Shown here: positions 49,700 through 58,705 of the stretch, in pieces
Numbering within the stretch: the first letter of the stretch is position 1
Layout: every line of letters starts with the position of its first letter
NCBI GenBank assembly: GCA_036389335.1
Contig: DASVQC010000050.1
Location: 62,001 to 126,000, forward strand
DNA from: JAIVGV01 sp036389335
GTDB taxonomy: Bacteria; Acidobacteriota; Blastocatellia; Pyrinomonadales; Pyrinomonadaceae
Length of the DNA stretch: 64,000 bases
Reading direction: 5' to 3'
Translations under genes and position numbers: made by a program
The notes under the pieces: model-generated
Database searches by the model: none
What the model was told of the DNA's origin: nothing
What the model saw: only the letters and a program-made list of their open reading frames with translations

Positions 49700-51535
49700 A
49701 TGCGAACCCTCGTCCGAGCCGGGCGCGCGCTGGCGGCAGCTTGCGTGCTCTGCTTCGTGCTCGCATCGGCGCAGGCGGCGCTCGCCGTCTCGCCCAACGT
49801 GGTCATCAGCCAAGTCTACGGCGGCGCGGGCTGCGGCACGGCCGGCTGCTCGACCTACCAGAACGACTTCATCGAGCTGTTCAACCGCGGCACGACGCCC
49901 GTCTCTGTGAACGGCTGGTCGGTGCAGTACGCCGCCGCGGCCGGCACGAGCTGGCAGGTTACGGTCTTGACTAATTTTACGCTCCAGCCCGGTCAGTACT
50001 ACCTCGTGGCCGAGTCGTCCAGCGCGAACGGCGTTAACCCGCTGCCGACGCCCGACGCCAGCGGCACTATCGCCATGAGCGCCACGGCCGCCAAGGTCGC
50101 GCTCGTCAACACGACGACGGCCTTGAGCGGCGCGTGCCCGACCGGCGCGCAGATCGTGGACTTAGTCGGCTACGGCGCGACCGCCACTTGCTTCGAGGGT
50201 GCCGGCCCTGCGCCCGCGCCTTCGACCACCACCGCCGACATACGCAAAGGCGCGGGGCGCATTGACACCGACAACAACAACCTCGACTTCGACGCCGCCA
50301 CGCCCACGCCGCGCAACTCGGCGTCGCCCACCGTCTCGACCGCGCCCGCGCCGCTCATCATCTCGGAGTTCCGCCTGCGCGGGCAGAACGGCGCGACCGA
50401 CGAGTTCGTCGAAATCTACAACAACAGCAACGCGGACGCGTTCGTCTTCACGCTCGACGGCTCGTCGGGCTTCGCCCTCGTCGCCTCGGACGGCACGACC
50501 CGCTTCACCGTCCCGAACGGCACGACCGTCCCGGCGCGCGGCCACTACCTCGGCGTCAACTCCGCCGGCTACTCGCTCGCCAACTACGGCGGCACGGGCG
50601 CGGCGGCCGGCGACGCCACCTACACCACCGACATCCCCGACAACTTCGGCATCGCGCTCTTTAAGACCGCGACCGCGGCGAACTTCAACACCAACAACCG
50701 GCTCGACGCCGTCGGCTCGAACGTCGAGAGCAACACGCTCTACCGCGAGGGCACGGGCTACCCGGCCTTGATCCCGTTCTCGATTGAGTACAGCTTCTAC
50801 CGCGACCTGCGCGGCGGCACGCCGAAGGACACCGGCGACAACGCGGCCGACTTCGTCTTCGTGGACACGCAGTTCACGGACGCGGGCGCGCCCACGCACC
50901 TCGGCGCGCCGGGGCCGGAGAACCTGAGCAGCCCCGTCCAGCGCAACGCCACGATCAAGGCGACGTTCATCGATCCGGGCTGCACGGGCACGGCCGCCGC
51001 GCCCACGCAAGCCTGCCCGCGCTACCGCGACCCGACGCCCGACCCGGCCAACAACTCGACGCTCGGCACGCTCTCGATCCGCCGCCGCTTCGTCAACAAC
51101 ACGGGGCAGTCGGTGACGCGCCTCCGGTTCCGCATCGTGGACATCACGACCGCGCCGCAGGCTTCGGGCAACGGCACGGCCGACCTGCGCGCGCGCACGT
51201 CCACCGATCAGACGGCGATCTGCCAGGGCGCGGGCCTCGGCTGTTCGGGCGTGGGCGCGACCGTCACGATCAACGGCACGACGCTCGAACAGCCGCCCGC
51301 GCAGCCGCAGGGCGGCGGCTACAACTCGACGCTCTCGGCCGGCACGATCAACCTCGCCAACCAGCTCGCCAACGGCGCGTCCATCAACGTGCAGTTCCTG
51401 CTCGGCGTGCAACAGGGCGGCAACTACCGCTTCTTCATCAACGTCGAAGCGCTGCCCGGCGGCCCCGGCTTCGCGCAGCCCGCGCAAGCGCCCAAGGTCT
51501 CCGGCGTCAAAGCCGGCGGCGGCAGCAAGCAGTAG
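49700..51535 (+). CDS. Secreted lamin-tail-domain surface protein
   Basis: The ATG at 49700 follows AAGGAGA. The 611-residue protein has a signal peptide (cut near 'AQAALAVSPN') and two lamin-tail-like domains, each starting 'VVISQVYGGAGCG...NDFIELFNRG' or 'LIISEFRLRG...DEFVEIYNNS' (about 33-170 and 235-400). A beta-rich C-terminal region ('TLGTLSIRRRFVNNTGQSVT') follows. Lamin-tail domains in bacteria mediate adhesion or anchoring at the surface. The C-terminal 'GGGSKQ' lacks any sorting motif. Confidence 0.9.
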   Translation: MRTLVRAGRALAAACVLCFVLASAQAALAVSPNVVISQVYGGAGCGTAGCSTYQNDFIELFNRGTTPVSVNGWSVQYAAAAGTSWQVTVLTNFTLQPGQYYLVAESSSANGVNPLPTPDASGTIAMSATAAKVALVNTTTALSGACPTGAQIVDLVGYGATATCFEGAGPAPAPSTTTADIRKGAGRIDTDNNNLDFDAATPTPRNSASPTVSTAPAPLIISEFRLRGQNGATDEFVEIYNNSNADAFVFTLDGSSGFALVASDGTTRFTVPNGTTVPARGHYLGVNSAGYSLANYGGTGAAAGDATYTTDIPDNFGIALFKTATAANFNTNNRLDAVGSNVESNTLYREGTGYPALIPFSIEYSFYRDLRGGTPKDTGDNAADFVFVDTQFTDAGAPTHLGAPGPENLSSPVQRNATIKATFIDPGCTGTAAAPTQACPRYRDPTPDPANNSTLGTLSIRRRFVNNTGQSVTRLRFRIVDITTAPQASGNGTADLRARTSTDQTAICQGAGLGCSGVGATVTINGTTLEQPPAQPQGGGYNSTLSAGTINLANQLANGASINVQFLLGVQQGGNYRFFINVEALPGGPGFAQPAQAPKVSGVKAGGGSKQ

Positions 51536-51540
51536 GCAGG

Positions 51541-51708
51541 CAGGAGGCGGAAAGAAGAAGGCAGAAGCCAGAAGCCAGGAGCCAGGAAGAGAGGCCGGCC
51601 TTTCATCAAGGCCGGCCTTTCTGCTTGCGTGTTCTCCGCCGTCTTCCTACTGGCTTCTGTCTCCTGTCTCCTGCCTTCTTCTTTCTGCCTCCTGCTTCCT
51701 TCGTCCCT
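51541..51708. repeat. Inverted heptamer-repeat element (CAGAAGC/GCTTCTG) with GGCCGGCC hairpin
   Basis: CAGAAGCCAGAAGC-type units (51560-51590) face GGCTTCTGTCTCCTG-type units (51650-51708). Inside is AGGCCGGCC/GGCCGGCCT (51593-51619) followed by TTCTG, a plausible terminator for the lamin-tail gene. The AAGCCGGCCTTTCAT core recurs at 60433-60446. Confidence 0.82.
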
Positions 51709-51878
51709 CTTGCGCCGCCGCGCGCCGGCCTCGTATCATCGTTGTGGCGGGCGCGCGCGCCGAGTCGCTTAAAGTCGCCGCGCGCGCCGCTCGTTCGCCC
51801 CGACCGCAGAGGCGCAGGCCGAGCACTCACGCCGGCAGCGCCGACCGACGTTGCGCCGAACCGGAGACGCTCAAGCAG

Positions 51879-52457
51879 ATGGCCGAGACGATCAACCTGC
51901 GCGTCCGCTACACCGAGGCGGAGTTCGCCGCCGCGGCGCGGCTGTTCCTGTGGCGCTCGCCGGCCCTCGTCGCGCGTTGCGCGCTCGTCGCCGGGCTGCT
52001 CGTGTCGCTGGCGTTCGTGCTAGCGGCGCTGATGCCGAGCCTGTCGGGCCTCTGGCTGCTGGGCGGCGCGGCCTGGCTGGGCGCGCTCTGCTACTCGGTC
52101 GGCTACGTCGCGCCGCGCCGCCGCTTCCGCGCAGACCCGCGGCACGACTCCGAGTTCCGCTGGCAGTTCACCGACGGCGGCATCGCGCTCAGCACGCCGC
52201 AGGTCGAATCCAACTTCCGCTGGGAGGCGTTCACGCGCGCGTTCGCCGACGAACGTTTCTACGTCCTCGCCTTCGGCCCCGCCCAGATGGTCGTCATCCC
52301 GCGCCGCGCCTTCGCCGCGCCCGCGCAAGAAGCCGCCTTCCGCGCCCTGCTCCGGCGCAGGCTCGACTGCCCCTTCGACGCGCGCCGCCTGCCCGACCTC
52401 GCGCCCCTCGCCCTCGACGCCTACACGCCCCCGCCCACCCCGCCCGACTGGCGCTAG
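51879..52457 (+). CDS. YcxB-like membrane protein, 192 aa
   Basis: From ATG 51879 the 192-residue protein has two adjacent membrane helices (about 30-75; 'LVAGLLVSLAFVLAALM') and a C-terminal beta-rich domain ('WQFTDGGIALSTPQVESNFR', 'MVVIPRRAF') typical of YcxB-like proteins. Function is unknown. The stop is followed by a 250-bp gap before the zinc-ribbon protein. Confidence 0.8.
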   Translation: MAETINLRVRYTEAEFAAAARLFLWRSPALVARCALVAGLLVSLAFVLAALMPSLSGLWLLGGAAWLGALCYSVGYVAPRRRFRADPRHDSEFRWQFTDGGIALSTPQVESNFRWEAFTRAFADERFYVLAFGPAQMVVIPRRAFAAPAQEAAFRALLRRRLDCPFDARRLPDLAPLALDAYTPPPTPPDWR

Positions 52458-52710
52458 CCGCCGCCGCGCGAAAAACTTCTTGCCGCGCGCACGACCCGTT
52501 GTCTATTATCAATTCAGCGGGGCGCGCCGACGCGCCCGCCGCCGTCTTGACCCTTACGCGCCCGAACGGCGCGCCGCCGCCACCCGGCAATCGTTAGCAA
52601 CCGTTCTCAACCCGCAGACCTTTTCAGTCGCGGCCGCCCGACACGCGCCCGAACGCGTTACGGTCTTGCGCCCGCTGACCGCCAAACACCTCCGAGGAGT
52701 TTTCCCCTTT

Positions 52711-53967
52711 ATGAGTCGCAGGATGGCCAGCATCAAATGCGCGCAGTGTGGTCTGCTCAACTGGGCGTCGGACACACACTGTAAACGCTGCCGCGCGGCG
52801 CTCGGCGAGCAACCGCAGACGCCGCCGCACGAGCAACGGCAGACGCCCTTCGGGGCCGCGCCGGGCGCGCGGGGGCCGCACGACGGCGGCCGCGCCGCCC
52901 AGCCGCCGCAGCCCGCCGGCTTCGTGGCCGCGCAGGTGCGGCGCTGCACGCGCAACCTCGCGCTCACGGGCGGCGCGCTCGTCCTCGCCGTCGCCGTCGC
53001 CGCCGGCCTGAACGCGCGCTACCTCTACAACTTCGTCACCGGCCCCCAGACCATCGGCCGCATCCCGCTCTTGCAGGCGCGCGACGCCGACACGCTGACG
53101 AACTACTACGTCACCGTGCGCGGCGACGACGTGTACGACACGGGGATGCGCAAGGCGCGTTACAAACAGCGCAACGGCGTGCGCACGGGCGAGGAGCGGG
53201 TCGAGGCGACTTACCAGGCCCTCGCCGTCGGCGACCGGCTGCTGCTCGTCGAAGCGCCGGCCGACGCGCCCGTCCTGCCGGAGCAGACGGGCGAGCTTGT
53301 CAACATCCCGCCGCTCGTCCACCAGAAGGTGCTCGAAGCCGTCTACGGCGAAGAGCCGAACATGCGCGGCGACTTCCTGCCCGTCATGCTCAAGACCGGC
53401 GACTTCCGCGGGCGCGGTCTCGTCGGCATCGGCGTCGGTCTGACGGTGCTGCTCGTCGGCCTCTGGTGTCTGTACGCCGCGCGCCGCCGCCACGCCGCGC
53501 CCGCGACGCACCCGATCATGACGGCGCTGGCGAAGTACGGCCCGCCCGCCGACGTGGCCGCCGCGATAGACGCGGAGGTGAGTTCGCCGCACGCGACCGA
53601 GGTCGGCCCCGTCCGGCTCACGCCCGGCTGGTTCCTGCACGGCAGCGCCTTCGCGCTCAACGCGCGCCCGCTCACCGAACTCGTCTGGGGCTACAAGAAG
53701 GTGACGAAGCATTACTACAACTTCGTCCCGACGGGGAAGACCTACGCCGTCATCCTGCACGACCGGCGCGGCCAGCGCATGGAGATGCAACTCGGGCGCG
53801 GCGAACAGAAAGCCGATCAGACGCTCGCCGCGCTCGGCCGTTACGCCCCGTGGCTGCTCTTCGGCTACTCGGAAGATTTGCGCCACGCCTGGGACAAGAA
53901 CCGCGCGGAGGTCTTGCAGGTCGTGGACGAGCGCCGCGCCGAATACCAGCAACACGCGGCCGCATGA
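52711..53967 (+). CDS. Zinc-ribbon membrane protein, 418 aa
   Basis: ATG 52711 lies after GAGGAG. The N-terminal ribbon has C10, C13, C24 and C27 ('IKCAQCGLLNWASDTHCKRC'), followed by a Pro/Gln linker, one membrane helix ('LTGGALVLAVAVAAGLNA'), a beta-rich outer domain (about 105-225), a second helix ('LVGIGVGLTVLLVGLWCLYA') and a C-terminal cytoplasmic domain ('GYKKVTKHYYNFVPTGKTYA'). No catalytic motif is seen. It resembles other double-pass zinc-ribbon proteins of unknown role. Confidence 0.8.
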   Translation: MSRRMASIKCAQCGLLNWASDTHCKRCRAALGEQPQTPPHEQRQTPFGAAPGARGPHDGGRAAQPPQPAGFVAAQVRRCTRNLALTGGALVLAVAVAAGLNARYLYNFVTGPQTIGRIPLLQARDADTLTNYYVTVRGDDVYDTGMRKARYKQRNGVRTGEERVEATYQALAVGDRLLLVEAPADAPVLPEQTGELVNIPPLVHQKVLEAVYGEEPNMRGDFLPVMLKTGDFRGRGLVGIGVGLTVLLVGLWCLYAARRRHAAPATHPIMTALAKYGPPADVAAAIDAEVSSPHATEVGPVRLTPGWFLHGSAFALNARPLTELVWGYKKVTKHYYNFVPTGKTYAVILHDRRGQRMEMQLGRGEQKADQTLAALGRYAPWLLFGYSEDLRHAWDKNRAEVLQVVDERRAEYQQHAAA

Positions 53968-54012
53968 CGGCCCGACGAGCGAGCAAGCCTTGACCGTAGG
54001 AGCGATCATGTC

Positions 54013-54420
54013 ATGAACAACCCCGAACGCAGCGAAAGCCTGCACGCGCAACTCGCGCCGCACACGCGCTGGCAGCAATTCTGGCTCGGCCTGCTGGCGG
54101 TGGGCACGGGCATCCCGGCGCTTGAGTTGAACGGCTTCGGCCGCCTCCTGCCGCAGTTCGACCTGGCGACGTGGGCCTGCGTCTGCGCCGCCGGGGGCGC
54201 GCTCGCGGGCGCGTTCTACCTGCCCGACCGGCGCTTCCGCCTCGCCGGTCTGCTGCCCGGCGCGCTCGCCAGCGTCTTCAGCCTCTTCGCCGTCTATTAC
54301 TACACGCAACAACGCAGCGAGGTCTTCAGCATCGAACTCATCCTCGTCTCCCTCGTCGCCATGCTCCCCGGCATCCTGCTCTACTACTTCATCATGCGCG
54401 GCCAGGCCGGCGGCGACTGA
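54013..54420 (+). CDS. Hypothetical membrane protein, 135 aa
   Basis: Four hydrophobic segments ('FWLGLLAVGTGIPALEL', 'WACVCAAGGALAGAFYL', 'LAGLLPGALASVFSLFAVYY', 'LILVSLVAMLPGILLYYFIM'). It begins 46 bp after the zinc-ribbon gene and is probably in the same unit. No family recognised. Confidence 0.75.
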   Translation: MNNPERSESLHAQLAPHTRWQQFWLGLLAVGTGIPALELNGFGRLLPQFDLATWACVCAAGGALAGAFYLPDRRFRLAGLLPGALASVFSLFAVYYYTQQRSEVFSIELILVSLVAMLPGILLYYFIMRGQAGGD

Positions 54421-54469
54421 CCCGAACGCACGCAGACGCACGGGCGACTGAGCCGCGCTGCGCCCGCGC

Positions 54470-54544
54470 TTACGGCCGGCGGTAGATTTCGCGCCCGTTG
54501 CCGAGTTCGAGGGCGAGCTTGTATTCGGTGTGGGCGAGGTCGAG
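54470..54544 (-). pseudogene. Remnant of an MBL-hydrolase 3' end (direct-repeat copy A)
   Basis: Bases 54474-54544 match 55709-55779 over 71 bp with about five differences. Read on the minus strand they encode 'LDLAHTEYKLALELGNGREI' then YRRP and a TAA at 54470-54472, against the living gene's LDLAHTEHKLALERANGREV-YRRP. It has no start or upstream part, so it is a displaced 3' end. Confidence 0.88.
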
Positions 54545-54612
54545 ACGCGCGCAAGATTCAGAGATAGTTAGGAGTGGGAGATAGCGTGGACGAGAGAGCA
54601 GGTCTCACGCTG

Positions 54613-55170
54613 CTAGGGTTCTCCGGCCTCATGCAAGAGTTTATCTAACAAAGAATCGTCTAACCGGAGTTTGTCGGCATCACGGAGTAACCGGATTAAA
54701 GGTTCTACTTTCTCGACGACACCCGTTCGCTTGAGATCGATGAGCAGCTTCGCCGTTCCCTTCGCTACCAAGGTGTGTCTTTCCGCCATCTTTCTTCCGC
54801 GGCCCTCATCCATCAAAACTTCTGAAATTCCTCGCTCGCGCGCTTGGGTTATAACCTCTGCTTCCCCTCGATCAATTCTCGCTGCGGGGTTACGGTGGCG
54901 GTCATATAACAGTTGGGCGTCGTACCGATTAGTAACATCGCATATCTCAAGTATCGGATATTGCTGGATAAGCCTGCGCATCCGATGTCTAATGCGCCCC
55001 TTACGGCGTACCTCTTCCAAAACATACCGCGGAACGCAGACGGCTTGATAGCGAAGTGCGAGCGCTTGAATAAAATCGGGTTGGGACAGCGAGTGATTAA
55101 GATGTAGCAGGCAAATAAGGCATGATGAGTCAATAACAGTGAATGATTTCTGGAAGGGTGTTCGAGGCAT
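54613..55170 (-). CDS. PIN-domain ribonuclease-like protein
   Basis: The 185-residue protein has the acidic set of PIN nucleases: Asp14 in 'FTVIDSSCLICLL', Glu103/Glu105 in 'IDRGEAEVITQARERG' and Asp121 in 'EVLMDEGRGRKMAERH'. It fits DUF3368-type PIN proteins. The start overlaps the TIR stop as TAATG. Paired with a TIR gene rather than an antitoxin, it may be an effector or regulator in a defence pair. Codon use is AT-richer than the neighbours. Confidence 0.85.
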   Translation of the reverse strand: MPRTPFQKSFTVIDSSCLICLLHLNHSLSQPDFIQALALRYQAVCVPRYVLEEVRRKGRIRHRMRRLIQQYPILEICDVTNRYDAQLLYDRHRNPAARIDRGEAEVITQARERGISEVLMDEGRGRKMAERHTLVAKGTAKLLIDLKRTGVVEKVEPLIRLLRDADKLRLDDSLLDKLLHEAGEP

Positions 55171-55646
55171 TAACCTTCGGAGAGTTTTTGCAAAAGGAAC
55201 AGTCCCGCGAACGTTCCGGCGAGAGCCAGAAGAGCGTTTCGAGTATCTTTATCGTATTTTCGTTTCCGAAGGTATTCCGCGAGTTGCGTTTCCATCTCCC
55301 CCGGCTTGCCGGGATCAAGCACGAAATAAATTCCTGACCGCTGTGAAATCGATTTGATAAGTTCCAACGAAGCACCTTGCTCGACAATAGGTATAACCGG
55401 TCTCCCAAGGCTTAAAGCATAATTGGTTTCTTTAATTACTTGCGGTGCTTTAATGGCGTATTTAGTTAGAAACGCGATTACGGCATCCGCGGCGTTAACC
55501 ATTTGTGAGACAGTAACCCAATCCGAACGTTGCATCGGGTTTGGAACATCCAGATGCAGGCCTGAAGCTGCCGCAAGCGTTTGGAGACGCCACACAACAA
55601 CCATTTCATCAGGCGCTGTATTATAGCTCAGAAAGACTCGGTACAT
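55170..55646 (-). CDS. TIR-domain protein with C-terminal membrane helix
   Basis: A 158-residue protein: a TIR domain ('MYRVFLSYNTAPDEMVVVWR', 'MVNAADAVIAFLTKYA', 'VIKETNYALSLGRPVIPIVE') with the helix Glu at 73 where TIR NADases have their catalytic acid, then a membrane helix ('NALLALAGTFAGLFLLQKL', about 137-155). The stop overlaps the PIN start by one base. TIR proteins often act in anti-phage immunity, by NAD cleavage or signal production; here that role is inference. Confidence 0.85.
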   Translation of the reverse strand: MYRVFLSYNTAPDEMVVVWRLQTLAAASGLHLDVPNPMQRSDWVTVSQMVNAADAVIAFLTKYAIKAPQVIKETNYALSLGRPVIPIVEQGASLELIKSISQRSGIYFVLDPGKPGEMETQLAEYLRKRKYDKDTRNALLALAGTFAGLFLLQKLSEG

Positions 55647-55704
55647 ACCCCACCTTTCAGGCGCAACATATCAGACCATAGTCACTTTGTCACACTATGC
55701 CGCT

Positions 55705-56658
55705 TCAGGGCCGGCGGTAGACTTCGCGCCCGTTGGCGCGTTCGAGGGCGAGCTTGTGTTCGGTGTGGGCGAGGTCGAGGTGGGCGACCGCTTCGGAGAC
55801 GGCGAGGAAGCGGTGCACGTCCGTCGCGTCGGGGAAGAGGGCTTGGGCCACGTCCCAAGCGGTCGCGCCTTCTTTGGGGATGAGTCGGACGATCTGCGCC
55901 TGGCGCTCGCGCACGGCGCGCAGGTAGCGCGTGAAGAGTTCTTCGTAGTCCTCGACCGGCTCGCCGTGCCCGCCGTGGACGAGCGTCGGGGCGAAACTGC
56001 GCAGGCGCGCGAGGCTGACCAGGTATTCGGCGAGCGACGGGAAGCGGCGGCTGGGATCGACCGGGTCGGGCGAGAGCACGGGGTTCGGCGTGACGCGCTT
56101 CAGGACGCAGTCGCCCGCGAGGATCGTCCGATCCGCCTCGCGCACGAATGAGCACGAGCCGGGCGTGTGCCCCGGCGTGTGCACGACGCGCAACGCGCCC
56201 GTGGCGAACTCAAGCTCCGCCTCGTCCCGCAACTCGCCGTGCTCGTCATCCTCTAGCGCATCGGCGTACTCGCGCACGCCCTCGTACATACGCCGCATCT
56301 CCTCGATCTCTACGGGTGGCACGCCCGCGCGCACCAATAATTCCCTGTGCTCCTCGTAGGCGAGCCGGCCCTTGCGGTGGCCCGTCTCCCAGCCGTGGAC
56401 TAAGACCTCCGCGTCCTTCGCCTCGTCGCGCAGAGCCTTCGCCAGCCCGCAGTGATCCTCGTGCGCGTGCGTCAGCACGATGCGGCGCACGTCCGCCACG
56501 CGCAGCCGCGCGCGCCTCAGTCCTTCGCGCAGAGCTTCGAGCGCCGCCTTCGTCTTCGGCCCCGTGTCCACCAGCGTCACAGGGTCTTCCGCGATCACGT
56601 AGACGTTGACCGGCCCGATGTAGAACGGCGTCGGCAGCGAGATGGGAATGATGCGCAT
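55705..56658 (-). CDS. Metallo-beta-lactamase-fold hydrolase
   Basis: The 317-residue protein has the metal-binding motif 'LTHAHEDHCGLAKALRDEA' near 62-80, 'HTPGHTPGSCSF' near 160, 'LAGDCVLKRVTPNP' near 180 and 'VHGGHGEPVEDY' near 230, the full set for a two-zinc hydrolase of the glyoxalase II/lactonase type. A C-terminal winged-helix part follows. Its last 71 bp are repeated at 54474-54544, so this 3' end may be the incoming copy. Confidence 0.93.
   Translation of the reverse strand: MRIIPISLPTPFYIGPVNVYVIAEDPVTLVDTGPKTKAALEALREGLRRARLRVADVRRIVLTHAHEDHCGLAKALRDEAKDAEVLVHGWETGHRKGRLAYEEHRELLVRAGVPPVEIEEMRRMYEGVREYADALEDDEHGELRDEAELEFATGALRVVHTPGHTPGSCSFVREADRTILAGDCVLKRVTPNPVLSPDPVDPSRRFPSLAEYLVSLARLRSFAPTLVHGGHGEPVEDYEELFTRYLRAVRERQAQIVRLIPKEGATAWDVAQALFPDATDVHRFLAVSEAVAHLDLAHTEHKLALERANGREVYRRP
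55709..55779. repeat. 71-bp direct repeat, copy B (inside the MBL-hydrolase gene)
   Basis: The intact partner of 54474-54544; about 66 of 71 positions match. It encodes the last 23-24 residues of the hydrolase. Confidence 0.88.
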
Positions 56659-56660
56659 GG

Positions 56661-56828
56661 AAAGCCAGGAGTCAGAAGCCAGAAGCCGGAAGCCGGAAGT
56701 TTAGAGACCTAGCGGCCGAGGGCCGGAAGTTTAAGACCTGCGGCCGAAAGCCAGAAGCCAGAAGCCGAAACGGGCGGCGGTCGCCGCTCCATTCTGACTC
56801 CTGACTTCCGACTCCCGGCTTCTGCCTT
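56661..56828. repeat. Inverted heptamer-repeat element (CAGAAGC family) with AAGACCTGCGGCCG units
   Basis: CAGAAGCCAGAAGCCGGAAG units at 56661-56700 face CTCCTGACTTCCGACTCC units at 56790-56828. Between them are tandem AGTTTAgAGACCT-GCGGCCG units; a related AAGACCTGGCGGCCGG occurs (complement) at 60471-60490. Confidence 0.8.
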
Positions 56829-58610
56829 TCAGTACGCGTACTTGTTCGCCTTGATCAGCACGTCGGCGATGCGCTGGCGCGCGGCGACGGTGTTGACGGG
56901 CGTGCGCTTGGTGAAGCGGCGCAGGGCCGCCAAGAGCGTGCGCAGTTCGTCGCCTTCGCTCATGGCGGCGAGCGTGGTGCGCGCGTGCGTGTTGATGCGC
57001 TCGATGGCGTCGTGGCAGAAGACGGTCGCCATGTCGAGGTAGCGCGCCGCCGCTTCGGGGCCGCGCGCCGCCGCGAGCTTCTGCGCGCGCAGCACGGCCG
57101 ACTCCATCGCGTAGGTGTCCATGATGATGTCGGCGACGCCCATCAGAATCTCCTGCTGCTCGGCGAGCGCCGCCATATACTTCTGCGCGGCCGTGCCCAG
57201 GGTCATCAGCGCCACCTTCTTGCCGGCCCGCGCGAGTTTCAACTCGGCCGCGAGCACGCCCTCGTCCTCGGCGAACGAGCCGGGCGCGGGCGTGAGCACC
57301 TCGTCCATCAACTTCTGCGCGGCGGGCAGGAGCGCGAGCTTGCCGCTCATGGCGCTCTTCATCAGGCGACCCGGAATTAGCATCCGGTTGATCTCGTTCG
57401 TGCCCTCGAAGATGCGGTTGATGCGCGCGTCGCGGTAGGCGCGCTCGGCCGGGTAGTCGTGCGAGTAGCCGTAGCCGCCGTAAATCTGCACCATCTCGTC
57501 AACCACGAAGTCGCAGCCTTCGGAGAGCGTGACCTTGATCATCGAGCACTCGGCGCTGTACTCCTCCAACGCGCGCAGCTTCTCGTCCGAGTTCTGCGCG
57601 CCGGCCATCGCGTTCTCGATCAACCCCAGCGTGCGGTAGACGACCGTCTCGCCGACCCACGTCTTGATGGCCATCTCGGCGAGCTTGGCCTTGATCGCGC
57701 CGAAGGAAGAGATCGGCCGGCCGAACTGGTGGCGCTCGTTGGCGTAGCGCACCGCCTCGTGCAGCATCAGCTTCATGCCGCCCACGCACATCGAGCCGAG
57801 CTTGAAGCGGCCGAAGTTCAGGACGTTGAACGCGATCTTCGCGCCCTTGCCGACCTCGCCCAAGAGGTTTTCGACCGGCGTCTTCACGTCCGCGAGGACG
57901 AGCGCCGTCGTGCTCGACCCCTTGATGCCCATCTTGTGCTCTTCCGCGCCGTTCGTCAGACCGGGCTGGCGCTCGACGATGAAGCCGGTGAACTTCTCGC
58001 CGTCAACCTTGGCGAAGACGACGAACACGTCGGCGAAGCCGCCGTTCGTGATCCACATCTTCTCGCCGTTCAAAACGTAGTGCGTGCCGTCGGCGCTCAA
58101 GCGCGCGGTCGCTTTGGCGGCCATCGCGTCCGACCCCGACCCGGCCTCGGTCAGCGCGTAGGCCGTCACCATCTCGCCCGAAGCGATCTTCGGCAGGTAC
58201 TTCTGCTTCGCGGCCTCCGTGCCGAAGTAGATGATCGGCGTCAGCCCGATACCCGACTGCGCGCCCAAGGTGGTGGCGAACGAGGCGGAGCGGCCCAGGT
58301 ACTCGCCGACGATTGCGCCGCTCGTCTGATCCAGCCCCAGCCCGCCGTACTCTTCGGGGATGTTGACGTTGATGAGGCCGACTTCCGCGCCCTTGCGGAT
58401 CAACTCGCGCGCCAGCTTCCAGTCGTGCCCCTCCAACTCGTCGGTCGCCGGGCGCACCTCGTTGTCTATGAACTCGCGCGTCGTCTCCGCGATCATGCGG
58501 TGCTCTTCGGTGAAGTCTTCGGGGGTGAAGACCTCCGCGGGCGTCCGCTCCTCGATCAGAAAACTCCCGCCCGCCACGATCTTTCTCTCTTCGGCTACGG
58601 CTGACATCAT
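56829..58610 (-). CDS. fadE: Acyl-CoA dehydrogenase (FadE type)
   Basis: The 593-residue flavoprotein is of the long FadE/YusJ type with a C-terminal extension. Motifs: 'YALTEAGSGSDAMAAKATAR' near 150, 'KMWITNGGFADVFVVFAKV' near 185, 'QIYGGYGYSHDYPAERAYRD' near 375 with the 'RIFEGTNEINR' catalytic-loop segment. It oxidises acyl-CoA to trans-2-enoyl-CoA with FAD. AAAGGAG precedes the ATG. It is the last gene of the fad run fadN-ybaK-fadA-fadE, although repeat elements lie between the genes. Confidence 0.95.
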   Translation of the reverse strand: MMSAVAEERKIVAGGSFLIEERTPAEVFTPEDFTEEHRMIAETTREFIDNEVRPATDELEGHDWKLARELIRKGAEVGLINVNIPEEYGGLGLDQTSGAIVGEYLGRSASFATTLGAQSGIGLTPIIYFGTEAAKQKYLPKIASGEMVTAYALTEAGSGSDAMAAKATARLSADGTHYVLNGEKMWITNGGFADVFVVFAKVDGEKFTGFIVERQPGLTNGAEEHKMGIKGSSTTALVLADVKTPVENLLGEVGKGAKIAFNVLNFGRFKLGSMCVGGMKLMLHEAVRYANERHQFGRPISSFGAIKAKLAEMAIKTWVGETVVYRTLGLIENAMAGAQNSDEKLRALEEYSAECSMIKVTLSEGCDFVVDEMVQIYGGYGYSHDYPAERAYRDARINRIFEGTNEINRMLIPGRLMKSAMSGKLALLPAAQKLMDEVLTPAPGSFAEDEGVLAAELKLARAGKKVALMTLGTAAQKYMAALAEQQEILMGVADIIMDTYAMESAVLRAQKLAAARGPEAAARYLDMATVFCHDAIERINTHARTTLAAMSEGDELRTLLAALRRFTKRTPVNTVAARQRIADVLIKANKYAY

Positions 58611-58629
58611 CTGCTCCTTTCAGTCGCCG

Positions 58630-58697
58630 CGACGGGTGCCGGGTGACAGGTGACAAGAAAAACTTGTCTTTCCTGTCACCTGTCACCTGTCACGGTT
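58630..58697. repeat. Inverted heptamer-repeat element (GACAGGT family)
   Basis: GGGTGACAGGTGACAAG (58639-58656) pairs with CTTGTC/CCTGTCACCTGTCACC (58664-58693), of the same family as 37742-37838. It lies between fadA and fadE. Confidence 0.88.
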
Positions 58698-58705
58698 CAC
58701 GGCTT

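Larger units (their letters stand above)
54545..55708. other. TIR-PIN genomic island between two 71-bp direct repeats
   Basis: The 1.16-kb segment carries the TIR and PIN genes, is less GC-rich than both flanks, and is bounded on both sides by the MBL-hydrolase 3'-end repeat. No integrase or transposase lies inside. The arrangement looks like an insertion at a gene's 3' end that brought its own replacement end. Confidence 0.7.
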
